Shown: positions 22,069 to 30,103 of the stretch, one piece after another
Numbering within the stretch: position 1 is the stretch's first letter
Layout of the letters: each line of letters starts with the position of its first letter
DNA from: Clostridia bacterium
Lineage (GTDB): Bacteria > Bacillota > Clostridia > Oscillospirales > Acutalibacteraceae
Assembly (NCBI GenBank): GCA_017439545.1
Contig: JAFSIW010000024.1
Location: 1 to 44,705 of the forward strand
Length of the DNA: 44,705 bases
Reading direction: 5' to 3'
The notes under the pieces: model-generated
Told to the model about the DNA's origin: nothing
What the model saw: the letters and a program-made list of their open reading frames with translations, nothing else
The model's database searches: none
Made by a program: the position numbers and the translations under genes

Positions 22069-23067
22069 GTGAAAGAAGGATATGTGATCGACACCAGCGG
22101 TGTTCCAAACGAGAGCGAGCTGCAACAAATCAACAAGCTCGCAAGAAGAAGTCTGTCAGCCGACGAAGTGTTCGTGTTCTCGGTGGTGCTGTGCGACAAC
22201 GAGATCGATCGGGACTTTGAGCGGTTTAGCAATCAAGCGTTAGAAACCATGGCAAAGCTGTACGTGGGTAAAACCGGTATTTTTGACCATTCCATGAAAG
22301 GGCGCGATCAGGTCGCGCGCATCTTTTCCTGTCAGGTCGAAAAGCCGGATGGGCAAACTACCACCTACGGTGAGCCATACGTTCGGGTCAGGGCGAGAGC
22401 CTATATGCCCCGCACCGAAAAAAACAAGGAGCTGATCACCGAAATTGATGCAGGCATCAAAAAAGAGGTGAGCGTGGGCTGCAGCGTGGCCCATACCCTG
22501 TGCTCGGTGTGCGGCGCTGATCGGAAGCAGGAGCCTTGTGAGCATCAAAAAGGCAGAAGCTATCATCGAAAAGGGAAAGACCTGATTTGCCATCACATTT
22601 TAGACGGCGCCGCCGACGCCTATGAATGGAGCTTTGTGGCGGTGCCTGCGCAACGGGGCGCAGGGGTGGTAAAAGCCTTTTCGAATCAAGAGAAGGGAGG
22701 TGCGGCAATGGACTACGACAGTGTGATGAAATCGCTGACCACCGGCGAGGCGGTGACCTTATCCGCCGAGCAGGCAGAGCAACTGCATTCTTATTTACAG
22801 AATCTGCAACAAATCGCCAAGCACGGACAGGATCATTACGAGCAACTGCTCAAAGACACCGTGCGTATGGCGGGGCTTGTGCAGCCTGATATGAAGGGCG
22901 AGCTGATGATGAAAATGCTCCGAGGTCTGGACTACGCCGAGGTGTGTCAGGTGAACAAAGCCTTTACCGGGCAAATGGACCGTCTGTTTCCGCCGGTATC
23001 CCAGATCGAAGCTCCCTCGCAAAAAGAGGTCGCCCCCGTTGCGGATTTTGACAAATTTTTGATTTAA
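22069..23067 (+). CDS. Phage prohead protease with C-terminal scaffold-like extension
   Basis: This 332-residue protein appears to join two functions. Residues about 30-205 resemble an HK97-type prohead protease: VVLCDNEIDRDFERFS, GIFDHSMKGRDQVARIF with a candidate catalytic His, EVSVGCSVAHTLC with a candidate Ser, then YEWSFVAVPAQRGAGV at the end of the domain. A cysteine cluster (CSVCGADRKQEPCEH, about 145-159) suggests a zinc site inserted in the domain. Residues about 215-332 are helical and acidic, as expected of a scaffold. The start is GTG with GGGAGG about 9 bases upstream. Catalytic assignment is inference from position and motif style. Confidence 0.75.
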   Translation: MKEGYVIDTSGVPNESELQQINKLARRSLSADEVFVFSVVLCDNEIDRDFERFSNQALETMAKLYVGKTGIFDHSMKGRDQVARIFSCQVEKPDGQTTTYGEPYVRVRARAYMPRTEKNKELITEIDAGIKKEVSVGCSVAHTLCSVCGADRKQEPCEHQKGRSYHRKGKDLICHHILDGAADAYEWSFVAVPAQRGAGVVKAFSNQEKGGAAMDYDSVMKSLTTGEAVTLSAEQAEQLHSYLQNLQQIAKHGQDHYEQLLKDTVRMAGLVQPDMKGELMMKMLRGLDYAEVCQVNKAFTGQMDRLFPPVSQIEAPSQKEVAPVADFDKFLI

Positions 23068-23085
23068 TTGAAAGGACGTATCAGT

Positions 23086-24069
23086 ATGAGTTTTGAAACC
23101 ATTCGTTTAGAAAAGGGTATGTACAACGTGCCCGGCGGCATTACCGCCGCCCTGGAGCAATTGGACCCTTCGGAAAATTATAAAGACACCCCCTTGGCAG
23201 GTCTGGACGCCTATCAACGCCAGTTGAAGCGTTTTGACATTAAGGTGGCAGGAAGCAATTCCGACGTGATCGCCAAATTTTTCTCCACCACCGATTCGGC
23301 GGCCTTGTTCCCCGAATTTATCTCCCGCGCGGTAGCCACCGGCATCACCGGCGAGAACCTGTTGCCCGAGATCGTGGCAACCACCACCCACATTGACAGC
23401 ATCGACTACCGCAGTATCGTCAGCGATATCTCGGACGATGCCAAAGCTCTGCAAGAGGTAGCCGAAGGTGCGGCCATTCCCGAAACCTCGGTTTCCACCC
23501 GTGAGACCTTGGTCACTCTGAAAAAACGCGGCCGTATGCTCACCGCTTCCTACGAAGCGTTAAAATTCCAACGGTTGGATCTGTTCACCGTTACCTTGAA
23601 GCAGATCGGTGCCTATATCGCTCGTCAGCAATTCAACGACGCGGTTGATGTGCTCAAGGCCGATGCTACCGGCATCACCGCCGACGGTACTACCTTGTCT
23701 TACGCCGAACTGATCTCTTTGTGGAACGGCTTGGACCCCTATCAGCTCAACGGCATGATCGTATCTCCCAATATGGTCAAGGCATTGCTCAATCTGCCCC
23801 AATTCCAGAATCCCGATACCGGCATCAACTTTGCAGGTACCGGTCGTCTGACCAGCCTGATGGGCGCCCGTTTGTTCAAGAGCGACAAGGTGGACGACCA
23901 AACCATTTTGGGCTTTGACAAAAACTATGCTCTGGAAATGGTTGTGGCACAAGACGTGACCGTGGACTACGACCGTCTGATCGACCGTCAGTTGGAGCGC
24001 GCCGCCATTACCACCATCGCAGGGTTCTCCAAGATCTTTAACGAAGCCGTTCTGACCTTGACGGTGTAA
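23086..24069 (+). CDS. Phage major capsid protein (HK97-fold type)
   Basis: This 327-residue protein has an N-terminal delta-like helical segment, then FPEFISRAVATGITGENLLPEIVATTTHIDSIDYRSI, an E-loop/P-domain region (EVAEGAAIPETSVSTRETLVTLKKRGRMLTASYEAL) and an A-domain with LNGMIVSPNMVKALLNLPQF. This order is characteristic of HK97-fold capsid proteins. The ATG at 23086 has AAAGGA 9 bases upstream; a TTG at 23068 is in frame but lacks a ribosome site. It follows the protease/scaffold gene by 18 bp, the usual arrangement. Confidence 0.9.
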   Translation: MSFETIRLEKGMYNVPGGITAALEQLDPSENYKDTPLAGLDAYQRQLKRFDIKVAGSNSDVIAKFFSTTDSAALFPEFISRAVATGITGENLLPEIVATTTHIDSIDYRSIVSDISDDAKALQEVAEGAAIPETSVSTRETLVTLKKRGRMLTASYEALKFQRLDLFTVTLKQIGAYIARQQFNDAVDVLKADATGITADGTTLSYAELISLWNGLDPYQLNGMIVSPNMVKALLNLPQFQNPDTGINFAGTGRLTSLMGARLFKSDKVDDQTILGFDKNYALEMVVAQDVTVDYDRLIDRQLERAAITTIAGFSKIFNEAVLTLTV

Positions 24070-24086
24070 GAAAGGCAGGAAGCGAT

Positions 24087-24452
24087 ATGGACGTAATGTT
24101 GGTATGGGATGCCTTTCGAAACATTGCGGGCCTGACCGAAGAGGAAGCCAAACCTTGGCTTCCTCTCTGCCATTGGGCGATCGCCTCTGTTTTTGGCAGA
24201 TTACGGCCAAATGTAGATCCTGCCGAGAATCAGACGGTGCTGTGTCACGCCGCCGCGGCTATGGCCTATTACAAGTACGTGCTGCGTCAGAACGCCCAAA
24301 ACAACGGAGCGGATTTTTCGGTGGGAGACGTAACGATCAAGGAGCACGCCGCCGAATCCTTAAAAGCCGCCCAAGGGCTGTATGAGCTTTCGGTGAGCGC
24401 GATTGCACATCTGTATGAGGATGGCTTTGCTTTTATGGAGGTCCCGTCGTGA
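24087..24452 (+). CDS. Phage head-tail connector / DNA-packaging protein
   Basis: This 121-residue, mostly helical protein (FRNIAGLTEEEAKPWLPLCHWAIASVFGRLR, then AAAAMAYYKYVLRQ and a C-terminal helix) is sized and placed like the gp6/gp15-type adaptor that sits under the portal and downstream of the capsid gene. The assignment rests on position, size and helical content. AGGAAG precedes the ATG; the stop overlaps the GTG of the next gene. Confidence 0.7.
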   Translation: MDVMLVWDAFRNIAGLTEEEAKPWLPLCHWAIASVFGRLRPNVDPAENQTVLCHAAAAMAYYKYVLRQNAQNNGADFSVGDVTIKEHAAESLKAAQGLYELSVSAIAHLYEDGFAFMEVPS

Positions 24453-24796
24453 TTTCATCTCAAAATATTGTATCCTATCTTGAAAAATATGGGTGCGAGG
24501 TAGCGCTGGCCGAGGACGGCGTTACTTTTGGAGACACCTTTCGGGCGTTTGTACAGCCCCTTCGCTATAAAAATAAGATGTATCTGGAAGGAACCCGCAC
24601 CCGCATAGGCTATGCCGACCAATCCTATTATTTATACGTGGGGCCTGCCCACGTGGACGTGACCGCTCTGCCCCGTGGCGCGGTGCTGCAAATGGGAGAG
24701 GGACAGTTCTACTTTTCTCATTGCGAGGCGGTACGGCTGTCGGATGAGACCGTGTATATGTGGGCCATTTTGCGGGCTTTGGTGAAGGAGGCGTAA
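24449..24796 (+). CDS. Phage head completion-type protein
   Basis: This 115-residue protein is probably beta-rich (FRAFVQPLRYKNKMYLEGTRTRIGYADQSYYLYVGP), typical of minor capsid or head-closure proteins that follow the connector. It starts with GTG overlapping the upstream TGA by 3 bases, so it is co-translated. The role is inferred from gene order only. Confidence 0.65.
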   Translation: MISSQNIVSYLEKYGCEVALAEDGVTFGDTFRAFVQPLRYKNKMYLEGTRTRIGYADQSYYLYVGPAHVDVTALPRGAVLQMGEGQFYFSHCEAVRLSDETVYMWAILRALVKEA

Positions 24797-24798
24797 AC

Positions 24799-25248
24799 AT
24801 GCAGGAATTGGATCTAATGGTCAAAAATCTGACCACGCTGTTTTCCATCAATCCTGATTTTCAGGATATCCGATTTATTACCGCTTTTACGGCGGCGGAT
24901 AAAGCCTCTCCGCTGAACCGTCCCACGGTGGCCTTTTCGGTCAAAAAGATGGAGGAAAAGGACGTGACACCGGTATACACCAAGGTGGATGAGGAGGCAG
25001 GGGAGATTCCCGAACTGCTGTACAATCACACCACCTTTGTGCGATTGCGGGTAGACATCCACGTGCCCCAGACCACCGACGGTGTGGTTTGCTATGAAAT
25101 CTATCAGCGGCTCAGCCGTGTGATCATGGACAACACCTTTAACATTCCCTTTGTGGGGGTGGGGTGCGAGGAACTGCGGTATGACCGTGATATGGGCGCC
25201 TTTACCTTGTACACCTATATGGATCTGTACGAACAGACCGTTGTATAA
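24799..25248 (+). CDS. Phage minor structural protein (tail-terminator-like, last gene of the module)
   Basis: This 149-residue protein has strands and helices (RFITAFTAADK, RPTVAFSVKKMEE, VRLRVDIHVPQTTDG, ELRYDRDMGAFTLYTYMDLYEQTVV) reminiscent of tail-completion or tail-terminator proteins, which bind the connector in siphophages. The role is inferred from position. ATG 24799 has the strong site AAGGAGG (24784-24790); the frame from 24760 overlaps the previous gene. After it the module stops abruptly at a terminator: there is no tail tube, tape measure or fibre gene. Confidence 0.6.
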   Translation: MQELDLMVKNLTTLFSINPDFQDIRFITAFTAADKASPLNRPTVAFSVKKMEEKDVTPVYTKVDEEAGEIPELLYNHTTFVRLRVDIHVPQTTDGVVCYEIYQRLSRVIMDNTFNIPFVGVGCEELRYDRDMGAFTLYTYMDLYEQTVV

Positions 25249-25253
25249 ACAAA

Positions 25254-25289
25254 CCCCGCCCGTGGTATCCACGAGCGGGGCGATTTTTT
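25254..25289. terminator. Bidirectional terminator between head module and phosphoglucomutase
   Basis: CCCCGC (25254-25259) and CGTGG (25261-25265) pair with CCACG (25269-25273) and GCGGGG (25275-25280), followed by T6. The convergent genes end within 6 bp on each side. Confidence 0.85.
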
Positions 25290-25293
25290 ATGG

Positions 25294-26994
25294 TTAGAAT
25301 TGAGAGGACATTGCCTTGAGCCAGCCGTCGGATTTGGCTTTTGCCTTTTCTTCGGTGTCGGCAATGGCGGTGATATAGATCTTGATCTTGGGTTCGGTAC
25401 CTGAGGGGCGGACGATCACGTTGTCGCCTGCGTTGCCCATACGGTAATACAGCACGTTGGATTTAGGCAGGGTGATGGGTGTCTGCTTACCGGTGGCGGT
25501 ATCGGTCTCCACCGAAGTGCCGAAGTCCAGCACGGCGGTAACGGCGTCCCCGTTGATGGTCTTGGGAGGCTCGTTGCGCAAGGCGGTCATAATGCCTGCC
25601 ATTTTTTCCATACCGGCGGCTCCTTCAAAGGTAAAGGAGTTTTGACTGCAACAGAAAATGCCGTGCTCCTTATACAGATCAGCCAATACTTCTAACAGAG
25701 ATTTGCCTTCTCCTTTATAATAGGCGGCCATTTCGCAAATGAGCATAGAGGCGATCACCGCATCTTTATCCCGCACAAAACGGCTGGCGTTGTAACCGTA
25801 GCTTTCTTCAAAGCCGAATACGAAGCGGTCGTCTTCTCCTTTTTCCTCCAACAGTCCCACCTGTTCGCCGATGTACTTAAAGCCGGTGAGCACGTCGATC
25901 ATCTGACAGCCGTATTTTTCGGCGATCTTGGCGGCAAGCTGGGTAGAAACAATGGTTTTTACCGCTACGGGATTGTTGGGCAGGGTGCCGTTGGCGGCGC
26001 GGCGGGACAAAATGTAGTTTAAAAGCAGAGCGCCTACCTCGTTGCCGCTCATGAGGGTGTAATCATCACCGTCTTTGACTGCAATGCCCACACGGTCAGC
26101 ATCGGGGTCGGTGGCCAGTAACAGATCGGCAGGCTGCTTGCGGGCAAGGGCTAAGCCGCATTCAAAGGCTTGACGGATCTCGGGGTTGGGGTAAGGGGCG
26201 GTGGGGAAGTTGCCGTCGGGATATTCCTGCTCAGGCACTACCGTCACGTTTTTGATGCCGATCTTTTCCAAAATGCGGCGGACCGGCTTATTACCCGTAC
26301 CGTTGAGGGGGGTGTAGATCACCTTTAAGTCAGAGGTGACCGGCTCAATGGCACAGGAGGCTACGTCATCCAGATAACGGTCGATCAGTTCTTCGCTGAT
26401 GTATTCGATCGACCCGTCTGCCAAAGCCGTGTCAAAATCGGTCAGCTTGGCGCCGCCGAACATAGCTACCTTGTCAACATATTCCAGCACCTTGGCACTG
26501 TTTTCTACGCTCAGTTGGCAACCGTCGGCACCGTAAGCCTTGTAGCCGTTGTATTTGGCGGGGTTATGGCTGGCGGTCACCACGATGCCTGCGGTGCAGG
26601 CGAGCTGACGAACCGCATACGACAGCATGGGGGTGGGCATCAGTTCGCTGTACAGATAGACCTTGATGCCGTTGGCGGCCAACACTCTTGCGGCTTCTCT
26701 GGCAAACAGGTCGGATTTGATGCGGCTGTCATACGCAATGGCGGCGCTTTTACCGCCCACTTCTTTGATATAGTCTGCCAAGCCTTGGGTGGCTTTGCGC
26801 ACAGTGTAGATATTCATTCGGTTGGTGCCGGCACCCAGTACCCCCCGCAGCCCTGCCGTGCCGAATTCCAGTTCTCGATAAAAACGGTCAAAGATGCCGT
26901 CTTGATCGTTGGCAATGGCTTGCAACTCGGGAATCAAGTCAGCATCCTCGGTGGCGTGCTCCATCCATTGTAAATACAGTTCTTGAATTTCCAT
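25294..26994 (-). CDS. pgcA: Phosphoglucomutase/phosphomannomutase
   Basis: This 566-residue alpha-D-phosphohexomutase has a substrate loop with FGTAGLRG (about 45-52) and the phosphoserine site TASHNP (about 139-144, Ser accepting the phosphate). The Mg2+ loop is DPDADR (about 292-297), the sugar-binding loop is GFEESYGY (about 392-399) and the phosphate-binding loop is RPSGTEPKIK near the C-terminus. It interconverts glucose-1-P and glucose-6-P and/or mannose phosphates, feeding nucleotide sugars for the nearby polysaccharide operon. The size matches the PgcA type. AAGGGG (27003-27008 read on the minus strand) is the ribosome site. It is transcribed from its own promoter and convergent to the phage module. 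Confidence 0.95.
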   Translation of the reverse strand: MEIQELYLQWMEHATEDADLIPELQAIANDQDGIFDRFYRELEFGTAGLRGVLGAGTNRMNIYTVRKATQGLADYIKEVGGKSAAIAYDSRIKSDLFAREAARVLAANGIKVYLYSELMPTPMLSYAVRQLACTAGIVVTASHNPAKYNGYKAYGADGCQLSVENSAKVLEYVDKVAMFGGAKLTDFDTALADGSIEYISEELIDRYLDDVASCAIEPVTSDLKVIYTPLNGTGNKPVRRILEKIGIKNVTVVPEQEYPDGNFPTAPYPNPEIRQAFECGLALARKQPADLLLATDPDADRVGIAVKDGDDYTLMSGNEVGALLLNYILSRRAANGTLPNNPVAVKTIVSTQLAAKIAEKYGCQMIDVLTGFKYIGEQVGLLEEKGEDDRFVFGFEESYGYNASRFVRDKDAVIASMLICEMAAYYKGEGKSLLEVLADLYKEHGIFCCSQNSFTFEGAAGMEKMAGIMTALRNEPPKTINGDAVTAVLDFGTSVETDTATGKQTPITLPKSNVLYYRMGNAGDNVIVRPSGTEPKIKIYITAIADTEEKAKAKSDGWLKAMSSQF

Positions 26995-27038
26995 ATTCGT
27001 ATCCCCTTGTGTTAAAATTGAACTTTCTATTATATGTA

Positions 27039-27067
27039 ATAATAATACATTTATAATAGATTGTCAA
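27039..27067 (-). promoter_or_regulatory. Sigma-A promoter of the phosphoglucomutase gene
   Basis: On the minus strand TTGACA (27062-27067), a 17-bp spacer and TATTAT (27039-27044). It lies back to back with the ribosomal protein promoter about 80 bp away. Confidence 0.8.
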
Positions 27068-27145
27068 CTTTTTCCACAAAACCACAAGATATGGCGGCTC
27101 AAATTGACCGATTCCACAACTTTAAAAAAATAGTAAAAATAGTTC

Positions 27146-27174
27146 TTGACCTTTTGACAAGGGTGTGGTATAGT
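27146..27174 (+). promoter_or_regulatory. Sigma-A promoter of the rpmG-secE-nusG operon
   Basis: TTGACC (27146-27151), a 17-bp spacer and TATAGT (27169-27174) with TGG before it (extended -10). An overlapping TTGACA at 27154 is badly spaced. About 180 nt of leader precede rpmG. It contains a hairpin CTGCGGG/CCCGCAG (about 27306-27327) and an early T8 tract after 27196, possibly an attenuation site. Confidence 0.75.
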
Positions 27175-27359
27175 GATATCACCTCTCCGAGGGTCTTTTT
27201 TTTGTGCGGTTTTTCCGCCCCGTTCCGATCAAACGGGATGAGAAAGGGCATCTCTGCGGACAAATCTTGCGAAAAAACGAGCCGAGGAAGAGGGAGGATC
27301 CTTACTGCGGGGCAGTAGTCCCGCAGGGGGCAAAATTCCGAAAATCAGGAGGTGCCATA

Positions 27360-27509
27360 ATGAGAGTAAAAATTACAATGGCATGCACAGAGTGCAAACA
27401 ACGCAATTACGACACCATCAAGAACAAAAAGAACAACCCCGATCGTCTTGAGATGAACAAGTATTGCAGATTTTGCAGAAAGCACACACTCCACCGGGAA
27501 ACCAAATAA
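27360..27509 (+). CDS. rpmG: Ribosomal protein bL33, zinc-binding (C+) form
   Basis: This 49-residue protein has two CxxC pairs (CTEC at 9-12, CRFC at 36-39) forming a zinc ribbon, and the bL33 pattern [19 protein letters not shown]. It is a component of the large ribosomal subunit near the E site. The start was chosen by AGGAGG just upstream (about 27349-27354); the longer frame from 27204 lies in the leader. The rpmG-secE-nusG order is the classical Firmicutes arrangement. Confidence 0.96.
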   Translation: MRVKITMACTECKQRNYDTIKNKKNNPDRLEMNKYCRFCRKHTLHRETK

Positions 27510-27522
27510 GGAGGAACATGCA

Positions 27523-28197
27523 ATGAAATTCGTAAGCAATTTTCTTCGCGTACTGGCTGTTTTGTTGGCAGTCGCTACCGTGGCAGCGTTCTTCTGTCCC
27601 TTTGTGGATGTGAGCAGCAAGGCAGTGATGAACGGTCTTGAATGCGCAATCGGTACCGATCTGACCGATACCTTTGGCGTGAGCACCTATAAGAGTGCTT
27701 GGGTTTTGGGTTCTTTGGTTTTGTCGGTTGTAACCGCCGCCTTTATGGTTGTGTCCCTCTTCTCTAAGAAAAAGGGATGGGACGGTATGGCAGTGATCAC
27801 CGGTCTGCTCAACACCATTCTGTTGATCGTTTTCATTTGCAACCAGCCTTCGGCTTACGTGGACGTTCGTCCCGTTGTCGGCGCAGAGCTTACCTACGTA
27901 TGGGGTATGATCTTTGCCGTAGCAGCCGGAATCGTCGCTTGGATCATGTGCATTGTTGCAATCTTGGTAAAAGATGCCGTAGCTTGCAAAGAAAGCGGAG
28001 AATTGACCATCCCCAAAAAGCTGGTCAAGTTCCTGCGTGAGTACAAATCCGAGTTGAAAAAGGTCGTATGGCCCGGTCCTCGCAGCGTTATCAAAAACAC
28101 TCTGGTCGTTCTGGCCGTGTGTGCTGCCGCGTTGCTGTTGATCTGGTTGGTTGACCTTGGCTTGGGCGAGTTGTTCGATTTGTGCTTCAAAAGCTAA
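27523..28197 (+). CDS. secE: SecE preprotein translocase subunit with an extra multi-spanning N-terminal domain
   Basis: This 224-residue protein is about three times the usual length of Firmicutes SecE (about 60-75 residues). The C-terminal part from about residue 163 (IPKKLVKFLREYKSELKKVVWPG, with a single TM at about 192-214) is normal SecE, including the conserved KKVVWPG block. Residues 1-155 add about four hydrophobic segments (about 8-28, 60-82, 88-107 and 125-150), with one or two loops (for example CPFVDVSSKAVMNGLE and NQPSAYVDVRPVVGAE) probably facing outside. The frame is continuous with one ribosome site (AAGGAGG before 27523) and no internal start with a good site. The extension has no recognised function. 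Confidence 0.9.
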   Translation: MKFVSNFLRVLAVLLAVATVAAFFCPFVDVSSKAVMNGLECAIGTDLTDTFGVSTYKSAWVLGSLVLSVVTAAFMVVSLFSKKKGWDGMAVITGLLNTILLIVFICNQPSAYVDVRPVVGAELTYVWGMIFAVAAGIVAWIMCIVAILVKDAVACKESGELTIPKKLVKFLREYKSELKKVVWPGPRSVIKNTLVVLAVCAAALLLIWLVDLGLGELFDLCFKS

Positions 28198-28234
28198 GTC
28201 CTTCCGGATTTAACCTGGAAAGGGGTACAGTGCA

Positions 28235-28753
28235 ATGGCTGAAGCAAAATGGTATGTTATCCACACCTACGCAGGCTACGAAAACAAGGTAGCCGGCAAC
28301 CTTGAAAAATTGGTAGAAAACCGCAAAATGCAGGATCTGATCCATGAAATCAAGGTGCCTACCGAAACCGTGGTGGAAATTAAGGATAACAAGAAAAAAG
28401 AAGTGGAAAGAAAGATCTTTCCCGGCTATGTTATGGTAAAAATGATCGTGACCGACGAATCTTGGTACGTGGTACGGAACGTGCACGGTTGCACCGGCTT
28501 TGTAGGCCCTGCATCCAAGCCCGTCCCCCTGACCGATGAAGAAGTCCGTCGACTGGGTGTGGAAACCGTTTCGGTGGAAGTATCCTACAAGGTGGGCGAC
28601 AACATCAAGATCGTAGACGGTCCGCTGACCGGATTTACCGGCATAGTAGACGAAATCGACTTGACAAACAATCAAGTCAAGATCACCATTTCTATGTTCG
28701 GACGGGAAACCCCCGTGGAACTGGAATTGGATCAGGTAGAACCTGAAGAATAA
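28235..28753 (+). CDS. nusG: Transcription termination/antitermination factor NusG
   Basis: This 172-residue protein has an N-terminal NGN domain (KWYVIHTYAGYENKVAGNLEK, then the conserved FPGYVMVKM and WYVVRNVHGCTGFVG) and a C-terminal KOW domain (VGDNIKIVDGPLTGFTGIVDEI). It binds RNA polymerase beside the clamp and links it to ribosomes or Rho. GAAAGGGG precedes the ATG. Length and order (after secE, before rplK) are canonical. Confidence 0.97.
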   Translation: MAEAKWYVIHTYAGYENKVAGNLEKLVENRKMQDLIHEIKVPTETVVEIKDNKKKEVERKIFPGYVMVKMIVTDESWYVVRNVHGCTGFVGPASKPVPLTDEEVRRLGVETVSVEVSYKVGDNIKIVDGPLTGFTGIVDEIDLTNNQVKITISMFGRETPVELELDQVEPEE

Positions 28754-28759
28754 CATTTG

Positions 28760-28847
28760 GTAATATGCAGTGTATTACTGCTTGAAATAAGGAAAAGCCT
28801 TTTCCTTATTGTGGGAGGAATCAAAGCTCAAATTGGTTCCGCCAATT
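28760..28847 (+). promoter_or_regulatory. Structured rplK leader (nusG-rplK intergenic)
   Basis: Three stems are visible. GTAATA/TATTAC (about 28760-28778) overlaps the alternative GCAGT/ACTGC, so these are mutually exclusive. A 12-base pair of arms AATAAGGAAAAG/CTTTTCCTTATT lies at 28786-28810. AATTGG (28831-28836) pairs with CCAATT (28842-28847). None has a T-run. Such leaders usually carry the L1 binding site for autogenous control of rplKA, which I infer but cannot confirm. Confidence 0.5.
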
Positions 28848-28874
28848 ACCACGATATTACGGAGGTGCTAAACT

Positions 28875-29300
28875 ATGGCTCAAAAAGTTACGGGCTACAT
28901 TAAACTCCAAATTCCTGCTGGCAAAGCCACTCCGGCTCCCCCGGTAGGTCCTGCGCTCGGTCAACACGGTGTAAACATCATGGCTTTCACCAAAGAATTC
29001 AACGAGCGTACGAAGAACGACGTGGGTCTTGTGATCCCTGTTGTTATCACGGTCTATGCCGATCGCTCCTTCACCTTTATCACCAAGACTCCCCCTGCTC
29101 CCGTGCTTATCAAAAAAGCATGCGGCCTTGACAAAGCATCGGGCGTTCCCAACAAGACAAAGGTTGCAAAGATCACCGGCGAGCAAGTAAGAAAAATTGC
29201 CGAACAGAAAATGCCTGACCTGAATGCTGCCAGCATCGAAGCCGCTATGAGCATGATTGCCGGTACCGCACGCAGCATGGGCGTTGAAGTCGTCGATTAG
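28875..29300 (+). CDS. rplK: Ribosomal protein uL11
   Basis: This 141-residue protein has the canonical N-terminal [33 protein letters not shown] segment with the conserved proline-rich turn that binds thiopeptides. The C-terminal RNA-binding domain ends [28 protein letters not shown]. It forms part of the GTPase-associated centre. GGAGGTG precedes the ATG. It is followed by rplA in the usual pair. Confidence 0.98.
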   Translation: MAQKVTGYIKLQIPAGKATPAPPVGPALGQHGVNIMAFTKEFNERTKNDVGLVIPVVITVYADRSFTFITKTPPAPVLIKKACGLDKASGVPNKTKVAKITGEQVRKIAEQKMPDLNAASIEAAMSMIAGTARSMGVEVVD

Positions 29301-29359
29301 TGCTCCTGGGTGGGAGGAAATTTCCGATTTAACCACTTTTTAAAGGAGGAGAAAGTTTT

Positions 29360-30052
29360 ATGAAACACGGTAAAAAATATACTGAAAGCTGCAAACTGTT
29401 TGACAAAAATCAACTGTTTGACGCTAATGAAGCTTTAGATTTGGCTATTAAAACCAAAACTGCCAAATTTGACGAAACTGTGGAAATCCACGTTCGTTTG
29501 GGTGTAGACTCCCGTCACGCTGACCAACAGGTTCGCGGCGCAGTTGTACTGCCCAACGGTACCGGTAAAGACGTTCGCGTTTGCGCTTTTGTAAAGGGCG
29601 ACAACGAAAAGATCGCACAAGAAGCCGGTGCTGACATCATTGGTGCCGAAGAATTGGCTGCCAGAATCCAAAACGAAGGCTTTATGGACTTCGACGTTGT
29701 GATTGCTACTCCCGATATGATGGGTGTTGTAGGTCGTTTGGGTAAGGTGCTGGGTCCCCGTGGCTTGATGCCTACCCCCAAAGCCGGTACCGTTACTCCC
29801 GACGTGGCCAAAGCCATTGCCGAAGCCAAAGCCGGTAAGATCGAGTATCGTCTGGACAAAACCAACATCATTCACTGCCCCATCGGTAAGGTTTCTTTCG
29901 GTGTAGAAAAACTGCAAGAAAACTTTGACACCCTGATGGGCGCCATCGTGAAAGCAAAACCCGCCGCCGCCAAAGGTCAATACGTAAAATCTTGCGTGCT
30001 GGCTACCACCATGGGCCCCGGCATCCGCGTCAACCCTGCAAAATTCCAATAA
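29360..30052 (+). CDS. rplA: Ribosomal protein uL1
   Basis: This 230-residue protein has the family signature region around [28 protein letters not shown] and [22 protein letters not shown]. It binds 23S rRNA at the L1 stalk and, as known in many bacteria, represses its own operon by binding the rplK leader. AAAGGAGGAG lies upstream of the ATG. It is the last gene before a new promoter. Confidence 0.98.
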   Translation: MKHGKKYTESCKLFDKNQLFDANEALDLAIKTKTAKFDETVEIHVRLGVDSRHADQQVRGAVVLPNGTGKDVRVCAFVKGDNEKIAQEAGADIIGAEELAARIQNEGFMDFDVVIATPDMMGVVGRLGKVLGPRGLMPTPKAGTVTPDVAKAIAEAKAGKIEYRLDKTNIIHCPIGKVSFGVEKLQENFDTLMGAIVKAKPAAAKGQYVKSCVLATTMGPGIRVNPAKFQ

Positions 30053-30068
30053 TTTTGCAAATTGATGC

Positions 30069-30097
30069 TTGACAAACCTTAGGGTTTGTGCTACAAT
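30069..30097 (+). promoter_or_regulatory. Consensus promoter of rplJL with an embedded dyad
   Basis: TTGACA (30069-30074), a 17-bp spacer and TACAAT (30092-30097) with TGC before it. The spacer contains the inverted repeat ACAAACC (30072-30078) and GGTTTGT (30083-30089), overlapping the end of the -35. It may be an operator or chance. Confidence 0.85.
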
Positions 30098-30103
30098 TCC
30101 ATT

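Larger units (their letters stand above)
19173..25248 (+). mobile_element. Orphan phage head-morphogenesis module (head-only prophage remnant or domesticated cassette)
   Basis: Eight tightly packed same-strand genes are in canonical phage order: terS, terL, portal, protease/scaffold, major capsid protein, then three connector or completion genes. All are open and full-length. No integrase, repressor, replication, tail, holin or endolysin gene is present on either side; a terminator and a housekeeping gene bound each end. No flanking direct repeats were noticed. Base composition looks like the neighbourhood. It could be a degraded prophage, a satellite or a domesticated particle. Confidence 0.85.
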
